Positions 8,307-17,431 of a DNA stretch of 61,263 nt are shown one piece after another. The position numbers and the translations under genes are program-made. A model generated the notes under the pieces. That model saw only the letters and a program-made list of their open reading frames with translations, was not told the origin of the DNA and searched no databases. Numbering within the stretch: the first letter of the stretch is position 1; the number at the start of each line of letters is the position of its first letter. This stretch comes from an uncultured Bizionia sp. (GTDB taxonomy: Bacteria > Bacteroidota > Bacteroidia > Flavobacteriales > Flavobacteriaceae): positions 1 to 61,263 of the forward strand of contig CANMCF010000027.1 in assembly GCA_947496215.1 (NCBI GenBank), given 5' to 3'.

Positions 8307-9527
8307 ATGAAACTGGCAATAGTTACAGCATATCCACCAAGTAAAATAACGTTGAATGAGTATGCTTTCCATTTGGTTAGACACTTTAGACAACAACAAG
8401 ATGTCACTGAGCTAATTTTGTTGACAGATACCACTCCAGAGCACAAAAATCTGTCTTTTTCAGAAGAAGGGTGTAAAGTTACAGTTAAAGAATGTTGGAC
8501 GTTCAACAGCTATTTTAACCTATTCAAGGTAACCAAGGCAATCAACCAAGTACAGCCGGATGCTGTGTTGTTCAATTTGCAATTCATGAAATTCGGTGAC
8601 AAGAAGATAGCAGCAGCTCTAGGGTTGCTATTGCCAATGGTATGCACGCTCAACGACATTCCCAATGTTGTATTGCTACACAACATAATGGAGGAAGTCG
8701 ATTTGAAAAGTGCTGGATTCACTTCTAGCAAGTTAATGCAAAAAATCTATGGTTTCATAGGGGCTACATTGACAAAGGTTATTTTGCAAGCAGATGTGGT
8801 TGCTGTGACAATGCATAAATATGTAACGGTTTTAGAAGAGAAGTACAATGCGAAACACATAAGGATGATTCCTCATGGTACTTTTGAAACAACGAAACAA
8901 GAACCGGAATATACTTTGCCGAAAGGACCATTGCAAATTATGACCTTTGGAAAATTCGGAACCTATAAAAAGGTAGAGGCTATGATAGAGGCTGTCGTCC
9001 AAGTGAGACGAGATACCGGTTTGGATTTGGAAATTGTAATTGCAGGAACAGACAATCCCAATGTACCAGGTTATTTGGCTGGTGTTAAAGAAGATTACAA
9101 GCATATTCCCCAAATTAGATTTACCGGCTATGTAGAAGAAAACGAGGTGCAGAAATTATTCGATGATAGTGCTGTGGTTGTATTTCCGTACACATCTACG
9201 ACTGGAAGCTCTGGGGTCTTGCATCAAGCAGGCAGCTATGGTAAGGCTGTGGTAATGCCGGATTTGGGAGATTTGGCCTTATTGGTGGAGGATGAGGGGT
9301 ATAGAGGAGAGTTTTTCGAACCCACAAGTATAGACAGTATGGCAAGAGCAATAAAGACAATCATAACCGATGACAATTATAGAATATGGTTGGGGAAGGC
9401 CAATTATAAAGCTGCAACAGCATTTCCAATGGAAAAGATTACCGATATGTATATGGATGTCTTTAGAGGTATCATATTTGAAAAAGAAACAAGAGTAGCA
9501 TCAAAATTCAAAACCCCGATTATTTAG
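8307..9527 (+). CDS. GT4-family glycosyltransferase
   Basis: The 406-residue cytosolic protein starts with a Rossmann strand and loop (MKLAIVTAYPPSK). It has a second nucleotide-sugar half from about residue 205 (LQIMTFGKFGTYKKVE) and a donor-site segment SSGVLHQAGSYGKAVV (about 306-321). The usual EX7E motif of GT4 is weak here, because the first glutamate is not obvious. The open frame extends to a TTG at 8286, but the ATG at 8307 begins the recognisable domain and follows the -7 box properly. It probably adds sugars to the locus's polymer; donor and linkage are unknown. Its end overlaps the convergent GH5 gene by 8 bases. Confidence 0.8.
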   Translation: MKLAIVTAYPPSKITLNEYAFHLVRHFRQQQDVTELILLTDTTPEHKNLSFSEEGCKVTVKECWTFNSYFNLFKVTKAINQVQPDAVLFNLQFMKFGDKKIAAALGLLLPMVCTLNDIPNVVLLHNIMEEVDLKSAGFTSSKLMQKIYGFIGATLTKVILQADVVAVTMHKYVTVLEEKYNAKHIRMIPHGTFETTKQEPEYTLPKGPLQIMTFGKFGTYKKVEAMIEAVVQVRRDTGLDLEIVIAGTDNPNVPGYLAGVKEDYKHIPQIRFTGYVEENEVQKLFDDSAVVVFPYTSTTGSSGVLHQAGSYGKAVVMPDLGDLALLVEDEGYRGEFFEPTSIDSMARAIKTIITDDNYRIWLGKANYKAATAFPMEKITDMYMDVFRGIIFEKETRVASKFKTPII

Positions 9528-11037
9528 AAATATATTTAAAAGATACTTTTTTTGTCCCATCAGTAGAGATAAACCCGAACTTTTGTTGAATATTTCTACG
9601 CCAAGGCAGTCTACCTACGACTGCCTTTGGCACGTTCTCGAAATCGTACAAGGTCCAAGACATGTAAGGAATCTCATTGTCTGAAAATATGCCTTGTATT
9701 TTCTCATGGTATTGGGCCTGGTCATTTTCCGAGTTGCCAAAAAAGTTCCAAAAGCCATTGTATGATGAAATACCATATTCCGTAAGTATGACTGGCTTGT
9801 TTGGTATCTGTGTCTTCAATCTTTTATAAGTAGCTGTCAAACCATCTATTTTCTTGTAATAGTGAAAGGATGCGAAATCGACCTTGTCCTTTAAGATAAT
9901 GGCACTTTCATCATTGGACCAACCAATGGTTGCCGGATGATTTGGATCTATGGACTTAACAAGGGTCAACATATGCTCTAGCCAAGCAGTCACAATCGAT
10001 TGATCTCTTGATTTGAAATCTAAGTTTGGTTCGTTTTTAATGTCCCAAGCCAAGATGGCATCATGGTTTTTAAATGTGGAGACAATGGTTTCTGCATGCC
10101 TGTGGTTAAGTGTCCAATCCAAAACGGAATAATCACCATAAAAATCAAAAAGAGTTATCATAACCATTAACTCTTGTGATTCGGCAACATCCAATATTTG
10201 TTTTAGTTTTTCGAGTTTGTCAGCTTTGACCTTGGCTTTTCCAAAGTCATCATAAGGTATAAAAATACGAACATTATTCAACCCAGCTTCTTTTACAATG
10301 CTAAAGTCCTTTGCAATGGTTTCAATGTTGAAACCAACCCCGAACATATCCCAAGGTGTTGCTTGCGGGTAATAATTAATGCCTTTGATGTTTTTGCTTT
10401 CAATGAAGACAGGGAGGCCAGTTTCTTTCTTTTGCTCTTGGGTATCTTGCTTTACCATATGTCGAATGCGCCAAAAGCCATCTTCCAATAGTAAAATAAC
10501 TTTGTAGGTAGATACCTCGGAAGTTTCCAAAAGGAGCGCTTCTCCTTTATAAATACGTTTGTATTCAATGACATTGTGATCAGTTAAAACGACCAATTGT
10601 CCGTCTTCGCTAAAGAATTCCAATGTAGGATTGTGCTCTAAAGTTGTAGATTCCATACTTGTACCTTCAGAAAGATTTAAGTCGATGGCATTATATATGT
10701 TTTGGCGTGCCTTGTTCGTATAGTAATCTTCAATACCTCGTTTTTTGTTGCTTCTATAAGCAACAAGCTTCACATACCAAGCGTCCAAATAATCGTTCTC
10801 AATCATTTTCAAAGTTTGGTCATCCATAGATCTGCCTTCATTTTTTAAAGGTGCCCAAGTTGTCTTTGGGAGATATTGGTCTGCTTTTTTAAGTTCGGTA
10901 TGCAATATGCTACTACGATCTGCACCAGTATTTAAATAACCGTATATGGCACTAATTCCAAATATGCAAAAGCCAATGACAACAATGTAAGAACCTATTA
11001 ACATGCTTCTCAATATATTTTTGTTGATTCCACTCAT
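9520..11037 (-). CDS. Membrane-anchored GH5-like glycoside hydrolase
   Basis: The 505-residue protein has one N-terminal membrane helix (about residues 11-32). An extracytoplasmic region with an NTF2/IMS-like look follows (about 75-200), and then a GH5-type TIM barrel (about 215-505). The acid/base glutamate is E336 in WDIKNEPN and the nucleophile E420 in ILTEYG; both are present. GH5 enzymes cut beta-glucans and beta-mannans. In an exopolysaccharide locus such an enzyme usually trims or releases the polymer in the periplasm, as PelA or BcsZ do. Its start overlaps the Ig-like gene by 4 bases (ATGA), so the two are co-translated. Confidence 0.8.
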   Translation of the reverse strand: MSGINKNILRSMLIGSYIVVIGFCIFGISAIYGYLNTGADRSSILHTELKKADQYLPKTTWAPLKNEGRSMDDQTLKMIENDYLDAWYVKLVAYRSNKKRGIEDYYTNKARQNIYNAIDLNLSEGTSMESTTLEHNPTLEFFSEDGQLVVLTDHNVIEYKRIYKGEALLLETSEVSTYKVILLLEDGFWRIRHMVKQDTQEQKKETGLPVFIESKNIKGINYYPQATPWDMFGVGFNIETIAKDFSIVKEAGLNNVRIFIPYDDFGKAKVKADKLEKLKQILDVAESQELMVMITLFDFYGDYSVLDWTLNHRHAETIVSTFKNHDAILAWDIKNEPNLDFKSRDQSIVTAWLEHMLTLVKSIDPNHPATIGWSNDESAIILKDKVDFASFHYYKKIDGLTATYKRLKTQIPNKPVILTEYGISSYNGFWNFFGNSENDQAQYHEKIQGIFSDNEIPYMSWTLYDFENVPKAVVGRLPWRRNIQQKFGFISTDGTKKVSFKYISK

Positions 11038-12233
11038 AGTTTTGTGAATTGAAGTGTTTTTTCTAGTCCGGCCGTTTTTATGTTAAAGTTGTAGTTTCCT
11101 TTCTTCAAAGCAAGATCTTTCAAGTTGAAGTGAGCGAAACCTAGTCTCGATCCTTTTGTCGATGTGTAAATGTGGATGTTTTCTTTATAAATGGAAAGGG
11201 TCACTTGCAGTCCATCGGGTATCATTTGTTTCATGAAACTTTGCAAAGGGCCAATGATTAGCATATTGTTGTCCTTGGAAACAGCAACATCGAAATCGGT
11301 TATGACTTGAGTGTAATCGAGAGTTATGACGTTGCTTTCTGCCATGCCATTCACAAAGGCTTTTATGGTCCATCGCGATTTGTGATCAGGATGTATCATT
11401 GTTGCCGTTGCTATTCCTTTTATGGTAGAACCGTTCGTTTTTAAGATATTGCCAACTTCATTGGTTATGAAAAAATCAACAAAGGTGCCATCGTTCACCA
11501 CATTGTCGAATTCGTCTTTTAATATAGAAGTAACGAATGTTGTTACTTGGTTGCCATCGGCATAAACATGATGGCGTTTTGCTGAAATTGAAAAATTTGT
11601 TGGAATGGCTGCCAAGACATTGATGTCATATTCCTTAGAATGTTCATTTAAACATTCTGATGTTATTAAAATGCGACCCGTTTCTTTTTTGGAATAGATG
11701 TTTTTGTATGAGATTAAATGCTCAGTTAAGATTTCATTGTTTTCTTCTGAAGACAAAAACTGATGTTTTATGTTTACTTGAGTACCATCCTTTAGGGGAT
11801 TGTCCAAAGCATCAGTAGGAATGACAACCATCATAGAGAAATCGCTTCCGCCAGCAGCAATGCTAGGAGGGCCAATGTAAGTTTCCAGTGTGGTCACATT
11901 TGTTTTAGGAGTAATGGTAAACTGACCATAAAGAGGACTTTCAAGTAACTTCCAATGGATAATACCAGCCTTGTTGCCAATGTTGGAAGGAATTTCATAA
12001 TAAAGCACATTGTTTTTAAAAATTGGCGTAATTATGGTAGAGCCGTAAGTATGAGAACAGTATAAGCCAGGAAAGGTGTTTTGTGTTGTTGAAAATAGAA
12101 GTTCTATGAATTCTCCCGCTTCAAATGTCTTTTGAGTTGTGATGCATTTTATCTCATTAGGAGTATCCACAATGGTTGTAGATGATAGAAATAGAAGAAT
12201 AAGGAGTGATAGATATGTGTGTTTAATAGCCAT
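11034..12233 (-). CDS. Secreted Ig-like (invasin/Big_1-type) protein
   Basis: The 399-residue protein has a signal peptide (about 1-21) and no further membrane segment. The middle part (about residues 200-300) shows a Big_1/invasin-like pattern: an ADGNQVTTFVTSILKDEFDN motif followed by NGTFVDFFIT-type strands. The flanking parts are beta-rich. It sits between the GT-C-like and GH5 genes with 1- and 4-base overlaps, so it very probably works with them in the periplasm, for example as a scaffold or glycan chaperone. No enzymatic residues are apparent. Confidence 0.65.
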   Translation of the reverse strand: MAIKHTYLSLLILLFLSSTTIVDTPNEIKCITTQKTFEAGEFIELLFSTTQNTFPGLYCSHTYGSTIITPIFKNNVLYYEIPSNIGNKAGIIHWKLLESPLYGQFTITPKTNVTTLETYIGPPSIAAGGSDFSMMVVIPTDALDNPLKDGTQVNIKHQFLSSEENNEILTEHLISYKNIYSKKETGRILITSECLNEHSKEYDINVLAAIPTNFSISAKRHHVYADGNQVTTFVTSILKDEFDNVVNDGTFVDFFITNEVGNILKTNGSTIKGIATATMIHPDHKSRWTIKAFVNGMAESNVITLDYTQVITDFDVAVSKDNNMLIIGPLQSFMKQMIPDGLQVTLSIYKENIHIYTSTKGSRLGFAHFNLKDLALKKGNYNFNIKTAGLEKTLQFTKL

Positions 12234-15200
12234 TAATTTGGGTTTCCGATATAGTTGTTTATTTCAATTTTAATGAAACTGTAATTTGAATGCTCAATTT
12301 TTTGCAATTGGGAATTAGTATGGTTCTCAATTCTGTTGTGAACTATTTTGTTTGCAATGTCTTTGTTTGGCAATCCGTTTACAAAGCAATTGCTCATGTC
12401 GCTATTTATAATTCGTATTGCATTGTTTTCTAAAAGATCATACTTAAAATATTGTTTGCGTTGTTGCCTAATGCCTTCTTTTAAAAATAAGTGATCTACC
12501 CAAAGCATTGTCTTGTTTTCATCGTAATACGTGATTAGAATCTGGGGAATGGTCACTTCTTCTATTCCGCTATTGTACAGGGTTCCTTTGATGGCGGTTC
12601 TACCAATGTCAATGGCACTTAAAGTTACTTTTTTGTATAAATCGAACACAGATACGTTGCCAGCTGCTTGGAGGTTGAATTTTGTGGGTTGCTCATTAAA
12701 GGAAACAGGTGTAAACTCATCTGGGTTGAAGGTCTTGGGGATGGAGTCTTTTGTTTGGGACCAAGCAATGCCTTCAAAGTCAATTCTAAAACTACTTACC
12801 TCCTTAGGCATTAGTTTGTGCTTCATATGGTATTTAGCATCATAACTGGCAAGTTTGGTGTCGTTGTCATTGTATAGCGTGCCTTTCAAAACAACATCGG
12901 CAGGTGCGTTGTCAATATTCTGAATTTCTCCAACAATGGCGTAATGGTTGTCGTACTTCACCAATTTCGAGGATAGTATTTCCAAGACAGGTTGTTTCAA
13001 CACGTCTTCGTGGAGGGTTTGTTCACTGGTGATTCGTCTACGTCCTTGGTTGTAGTACGTTGTGGAATTGTCACTGTACAATTGATCAGGAGGTAAATCC
13101 GTATCTAAGGCTTCAGGTTGCACATACCATTTTCCCTTGTGCTTTAATAGTGACTTATAATCTATTTTCTTGATTTTTTCAAGAGGAGTGATCCATTGGG
13201 TTGTTACCTTGGCAGTAGCCACGCTATCATTCTTTTTTGCAATGCTGGTTTTAATGTCCTCCAATTTGGCATATGAACTTAAAAGCCCATCTGTCACAGA
13301 GATTTCCAACATGTATTGTGCAATTGATAGTTCCCTGTTTGGGTCGATCAAGCGATATGCCTTTTCAAAGGCTTTGACGTCTATGGCGTCATAATAGGCC
13401 AAGACAACATTTTCAGGAGTACGTTGAGAATCGTTTTGCAAATAGAAGGCATATAATCCATAAAAGACAGTGAGAGCCAAACTGATAGACCAAATATGGG
13501 AAAGCCTTAAAATACCTTTAGGAAAAGAAGCATGGTTGCTTTTGAAGCTTAAATATTCTGGGGCGCCCTTTGCTTTACCTTTTAAAGCTCTAAGCCATGG
13601 TAGTTGTACGTTAAAGACAAAAGCAATGATAATCATTAAAAAGGGAACAATGCCCCAAAGTATCTTTTGCCATTTTGCAACCTCTTCCTTTGGCAATATG
13701 GAAGAAATGGGAGGGATGTTGAGCCTTTCCCATACCTGAACGCCATTTTCGAGTTGTCGTAGGCGTTGCCAGCCACAGAAATATAGGATGGGGTCGTAAA
13801 ACTTATCATTGGAAAAGATATATTTTAAATTGTATTTTTTTGGGACCGTCAAAAATTGCTGTAAAGAACCAATGCCTTCCACCCCTTTGAATTTGGAGTT
13901 TTCCAAACGTTCAATGGCTCTGGTGGTCAATTCTGGTAGACGTCTTGCCGAATGGTAATTGCCATCAACTGTCAGTGCATTGGTTTGAGCAGAAAGCCAA
14001 GCCATTTGATCTCCAAACCCCAAGGTCAAATAGCGCCATTGATCATGCTGATCTTGATTCAGAAAATTAACAATGGGCAGCATCTTGATCTTTTGAGGTT
14101 GTGAAGGCCTGAAATAACCTAGACTCATTGAGAAAATGGTCATAAATATGAAGAGCCCGGCCAAAATCCCTCCAATGGCTCTATGGTAAATGGCTCCAAA
14201 GGTGCTCTGCATGAGTGTTTTTAGATCTCCTTCCACAAAGCGGTAGGCAAATTCTCCAAACAGAGGCAAGGCCATAATGGAAGCCCAGAGTGTAAAGCGA
14301 TCCAAGGTCAGAATGTTAAATGCCGTATCGCCTAAAATGAATTTCGGTATTGGAGTGGTACCTCCAGTACCTAAAATGGTCAATAGTGTAAAGGAGAGTC
14401 CAAAAAACAGATAACGTTTACTATAATACCTATAGAACAGATAAGGAAGCAATATCAATAGAATGCCCCATGGAATTAGGAAGAATACCAATCCAGAAGA
14501 TGTTATTTCCAAAAAATTGTCACGAGAACCATGTGGTATGGGTACTTGGGTAATGGGGTTGTTTTTAGAGTTTATCCAATACGGAAGAATGGAACCTAGT
14601 ATTACGGTTACGAAAAGCAATCCAAAACCAAGAATTCGTTTGAAAAGACTTAAAAATGTATTGAAGAATATTTTGAATGTGACTAATTTTATAGAGCCAA
14701 CCTTGTCTTTGGAGGTGTCCATGATTGTCATTCCAATTAAAGGAAATATGAAAAATACCATTCCAAAAAAAGAAGTGACATGGTGTGAACATACAGTAAC
14801 GGCAATAAGAGATAGAGAAGAAAGGAGGTGGTAATACCTTCCTGTTTTTAGCCATGAATATATTTCAGGCAGGGCGTGCATGAGTATCGAGATTCCTATG
14901 ATGCTTGGGAGTTGCCCAAACAGATGAAGAGTTTCAACAAAAGAAGAAGAGAATACTGCCAAAATGGAAGCATAACCTGCAACTGTTTTATTTGCCGTGA
15001 TCAGCAAGGAGAACCTATAGACTCCGGTAATAAACAGGAGGATACTAATCAACGCAACGCAAAACAATCCAAATTTCATACCACCCAGCATAGATAAAAA
15101 GGCTATTGCTTGATGTACCAATGGAGGGTAGCTCATTATGGAAAAACCTGTGTACCATTTATAATTCCACGGTTCGAACCAATTATTTGCATAATGATCT

Positions 15201-15328
15201 GCAAAGAATAGATGTATCAAAGCATCATAGGTGGTCTCTAATGTGAAAAAGATGGAAGTCCCATGAAACACCATACCTATGAGTATTGCGACAATTAAGT
15301 ATTTATTCGATTTTTTAAGCATTGACAA
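12233..15328 (-). CDS. Large GT-C-like membrane protein (PTPS-related family) with periplasmic C-terminal domain
   Basis: The 1031-residue protein has about 12-13 membrane helices in residues 1-640. The first periplasmic loop resembles the 6-pyruvoyl-tetrahydropterin-synthase-related membrane family (WNYKWYTGFSIMSYPPLVHQ), which belongs among GT-C glycosyltransferases. A tail of about 390 residues follows, with an NTF2-like segment (about 655-770) and FxLYD-like beta domains. GT-C enzymes use polyprenyl-phosphate sugars on the periplasmic face. The divergent GT2 gene at 15498 looks able to make such a donor. It is the first gene of the GT-C/Ig/GH5 operon (TAATG overlap with the next). The membrane-enzyme call is reasonable; activity is inferred. 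Confidence 0.7.
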   Translation of the reverse strand: MSMLKKSNKYLIVAILIGMVFHGTSIFFTLETTYDALIHLFFADHYANNWFEPWNYKWYTGFSIMSYPPLVHQAIAFLSMLGGMKFGLFCVALISILLFITGVYRFSLLITANKTVAGYASILAVFSSSFVETLHLFGQLPSIIGISILMHALPEIYSWLKTGRYYHLLSSLSLIAVTVCSHHVTSFFGMVFFIFPLIGMTIMDTSKDKVGSIKLVTFKIFFNTFLSLFKRILGFGLLFVTVILGSILPYWINSKNNPITQVPIPHGSRDNFLEITSSGLVFFLIPWGILLILLPYLFYRYYSKRYLFFGLSFTLLTILGTGGTTPIPKFILGDTAFNILTLDRFTLWASIMALPLFGEFAYRFVEGDLKTLMQSTFGAIYHRAIGGILAGLFIFMTIFSMSLGYFRPSQPQKIKMLPIVNFLNQDQHDQWRYLTLGFGDQMAWLSAQTNALTVDGNYHSARRLPELTTRAIERLENSKFKGVEGIGSLQQFLTVPKKYNLKYIFSNDKFYDPILYFCGWQRLRQLENGVQVWERLNIPPISSILPKEEVAKWQKILWGIVPFLMIIIAFVFNVQLPWLRALKGKAKGAPEYLSFKSNHASFPKGILRLSHIWSISLALTVFYGLYAFYLQNDSQRTPENVVLAYYDAIDVKAFEKAYRLIDPNRELSIAQYMLEISVTDGLLSSYAKLEDIKTSIAKKNDSVATAKVTTQWITPLEKIKKIDYKSLLKHKGKWYVQPEALDTDLPPDQLYSDNSTTYYNQGRRRITSEQTLHEDVLKQPVLEILSSKLVKYDNHYAIVGEIQNIDNAPADVVLKGTLYNDNDTKLASYDAKYHMKHKLMPKEVSSFRIDFEGIAWSQTKDSIPKTFNPDEFTPVSFNEQPTKFNLQAAGNVSVFDLYKKVTLSAIDIGRTAIKGTLYNSGIEEVTIPQILITYYDENKTMLWVDHLFLKEGIRQQRKQYFKYDLLENNAIRIINSDMSNCFVNGLPNKDIANKIVHNRIENHTNSQLQKIEHSNYSFIKIEINNYIGNPN

Positions 15329-15349
15329 TTAATAGGATTTTTCTCTAAC

Positions 15350-15357
15350 TAAAGATA
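15350..15357 (-). promoter_or_regulatory. Possible -7 box of the GT-C/Ig/GH5 operon
   Basis: Read on the minus strand the bases are TATCTTTA, one mismatch from TAnnTTTG, and they lie 21 bases before the start codon of the GT-C-like gene. The 9-bp palindrome at 15371-15395 falls 13 bases further upstream, across the expected -33 region. Confidence 0.4.
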
Positions 15358-15370
15358 AGATAAACTTTTG

Positions 15371-15395
15371 TTTCGACGAGCCGCTATCGTCGAAA
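15371..15395. promoter_or_regulatory. 9-bp perfect inverted repeat, candidate operator
   Basis: TTTCGACGA (15371-15379) and TCGTCGAAA (15387-15395) are exact reverse complements around a 7-base spacer. It lies in the divergent region between the GT-C-like gene and the GT2 gene, just upstream of the minus-strand -7 box, where bound protein could block or aid the minus promoter. It is not followed by a T run, so it is unlikely to be a terminator. Confidence 0.5.
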
Positions 15396-15403
15396 GTAAA
15401 AAT

Positions 15404-15472
15404 ACGTCCAACTACAGAAAAGTCCCAATCATCGAATTCCCCCTAAAAAAGAGGCGATTCCATCTAATTTTG
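15404..15472 (+). promoter_or_regulatory. Shared motif plus -7 box of the GT2 gene
   Basis: CGTCCAACTACAGAAAAGTCCCAATC (15405-15430) is a looser version of the 6077 and 8215 motifs. CTACAG at 15412 lies 53 bp before the -7 box TAATTTTG (15465-15472), against 54 bp in the other two. The start region TTTTGGAGCATAA resembles TTTGGAGTATAA in front of the SH3 gene at 44641. Confidence 0.45.
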
Positions 15473-15497
15473 GAGCATAACCTTAAAGAAATCTACT

Positions 15498-16331
15498 ATG
15501 AAAACAGGAATTATCATACCATGCTATAACGAAGCCAAACGATTGAATGTTAGTGCTTTTGTCAGTTTTGTTACTTCTAATGACAAGTATCATCTATGTT
15601 TCGTGAATGATGGAAGCAAAGACGATACTCTTGCTGTCTTGGAAACTATTCAAGAACAAGCCAAAATGAAAGTGAGCATTGTGGATGTAAAGAAAAATGC
15701 AGGAAAAGCAGCTGCAGTTAGATCTGGTGCACGTTATTTGTTCAATAGAAGAGATGTGGATTACATAGGATTCATTGATGCGGATCTGTCTACCGACTTC
15801 AATGATTTTGAAAAATTGGTAGATACACTTCATAAAAACGAAGATTTAGATTTGGTGTATGGTTCCAGGGGAAAAGGTGAAGGACAAATAGAGCGCAATG
15901 TTTTTAGAAATCTGTTTTCTAAAATTATAAAGATGATAGTGTTTTTAATCTTGGGTTTGCCTATTGAAGACACGCAATGTGGAGCCAAGGTCTTTAGGCG
16001 CAACATTGTTCCTGTGGCTTATGAGTCGGCTTTTTTGACACGATGGTTATTTGATGTTGAAATCTTCATAAGGTTAAAAAAGCATTATGGAAAAGTACAA
16101 ACAATGGATAAGATTTACGAACAACCTTTAGAGCGTTGGATACATGTAGATGATTCCAAATTGGGAATGAAGGATGCATTGCAAATTCCTTATATGTTAT
16201 TGAGCATTTGGTTTTCATATGTGGTAGTTCAATCATTTGACGTAATTGTAGGGCAAGGTGAAACTGTCGCTTTTGATGATGCTGCCAACATTTCTGCCTT
16301 TTATGGAATGGAGGGGCAAAAGGCAGCTTAA
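15498..16331 (+). CDS. GT2 glycosyltransferase, polyprenyl-phosphate sugar synthase type
   Basis: The 277-residue protein has the GT-A fold of the dolichyl-phosphate glucosyl/mannosyltransferase group: IIPCYNEAKRL at residues 4-14, FVNDGSKDD near 34-42, GKAAAVRSGARY near 69-80, the metal-binding FIDADLSTD near 92-100, and IEDTQCGAKVFRR near 155-167. Enzymes of this group move hexose from a nucleotide to a polyprenyl phosphate on the cytosolic side. That lipid is the donor type used by GT-C enzymes such as the divergent 1031-residue neighbour. No clear multi-helix anchor follows. Confidence 0.8.
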   Translation: MKTGIIIPCYNEAKRLNVSAFVSFVTSNDKYHLCFVNDGSKDDTLAVLETIQEQAKMKVSIVDVKKNAGKAAAVRSGARYLFNRRDVDYIGFIDADLSTDFNDFEKLVDTLHKNEDLDLVYGSRGKGEGQIERNVFRNLFSKIIKMIVFLILGLPIEDTQCGAKVFRRNIVPVAYESAFLTRWLFDVEIFIRLKKHYGKVQTMDKIYEQPLERWIHVDDSKLGMKDALQIPYMLLSIWFSYVVVQSFDVIVGQGETVAFDDAANISAFYGMEGQKAA

Positions 16332-16370
16332 TAATTTAAATAATTAATGTTTTTTTTGAGGGTAGATAGC

Positions 16371-16406
16371 AATAGCTAGAATAGGGTAAAGTCTATTCTG
16401 GCTATT
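16371..16406 (+). terminator. Hairpin terminator after the GT2 gene
   Basis: AATAGCTAGAATAG (16371-16384) pairs with CTATTCTGGCTATT (16393-16406) with one G-U pair; only a short T run follows. It lies in the 310-base gap 16332-16641. The rest of that gap is AT-rich with a weak 7-bp inverted repeat (16493/16537) and no gene or convincing promoter. Confidence 0.55.
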
Positions 16407-16641
16407 TTGCGTATTAATTGAAAACGGTACTTTTCAGAAAAATGTATTATATTTATTAGTGCAAGCACATTGATTTTCAGTATGCTCCCTCATAGTGTGT
16501 CAATCCAGAAATTACCATGACAATAACCAATGACTGCACACTAGGAATAAGTTTTCGATTTCCCTGAAGTTTTTTAAGGCGTAATGATTCATGCCCTAAA
16601 AAAGCGCTTTTACATGGGGTTTACTTCAAGTCATTAAAGTT

Positions 16642-17382
16642 GTGAATATGAATGAAACGATTCTATTATTAAAAAAACCTACTTATGCAATAAGGGCATT
16701 GCTAATATTGTTGATCTTGTATTTTAGTTGGAAATCATCTATTGTAGAAGTTCATTTTGTGGAATTCTGGTTCATATTAACATTCTTTCTTTCCTTTTTC
16801 CTATACTCCAAAAGAAGTGTTTTCTTTCAGAGTTACATTACTGCCATACTAATAGCTCAAGCTCTTTTTTTAGCATATGTGATGATTTTTAAGGAAGCGT
16901 ATTACCTATGTCTGATTGGAGGTGTCATATATTTGGTTGCTTATGTATCTATGATTCTATATGTTATTGAAGAAATCAATCTAAAAAAAATACGCGGTTT
17001 TTCCTTGATCTCGGGTGTTGTTGTTTTTGTTCTTACGACTTATATCATATATCAATTATATGTCGTGATGAATAGGGAAGGTTGGTTTGGTCATAATGGT
17101 GGCTTTTACGATAGTGCAAGTTTGGCAATGATATTTGTTTATATGACAATGGTTTTGTTGTTGACTTTTTTGAGCATTGTAAATCTATCGAGAAACATAA
17201 CCAAAAACGGAGTTTTGTTTTGTCTGTCTGCCACTTGTGCTCTTTCTTCAGAGTTTTCTCAAATCTTTCAGGCGCTGATCTATGGAGGAGATGAATCTGG
17301 AGCCATAAATGTAATTGACAAGCTTTTTTCAGTTGCATCAATGTTCTTCTTCTATTTTAGTGTTTCACACGAAAAGAAGTAG
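16642..17382 (+). CDS. Seven-helix membrane protein of unknown function
   Basis: The 246-residue protein consists of about seven or eight evenly spaced membrane helices joined by very short loops. The overall look is of a YhhN-like or small sensor-type integral protein, but I recognise no diagnostic motif. It follows the GT2 gene on the same strand after a terminator-like hairpin, and is convergent with the fucosidase at 17432. It could belong to the exopolysaccharide locus or be independent. Confidence 0.6.
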   Translation: MNMNETILLLKKPTYAIRALLILLILYFSWKSSIVEVHFVEFWFILTFFLSFFLYSKRSVFFQSYITAILIAQALFLAYVMIFKEAYYLCLIGGVIYLVAYVSMILYVIEEINLKKIRGFSLISGVVVFVLTTYIIYQLYVVMNREGWFGHNGGFYDSASLAMIFVYMTMVLLLTFLSIVNLSRNITKNGVLFCLSATCALSSEFSQIFQALIYGGDESGAINVIDKLFSVASMFFFYFSVSHEKK

Positions 17383-17431
17383 AATACGGAGTTTACCTAG
17401 GGAGTTTGTGTTTTTATAAAAAGAAACTTCT

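Noticed and set aside
3988-16331. Calling the polysaccharide locus a pel operon.
   Set aside because: The layout resembles Pel by role only. PelD/PelE and a c-di-GMP receptor are absent, and I cannot claim homology of the individual proteins without a search.
16493-16543. Inverted repeat TAGTGTG / CACACTA with a 37-base spacer.
   Set aside because: Only 7 bp and a long spacer, in AT-rich DNA; it could occur by chance and matches no promoter feature.
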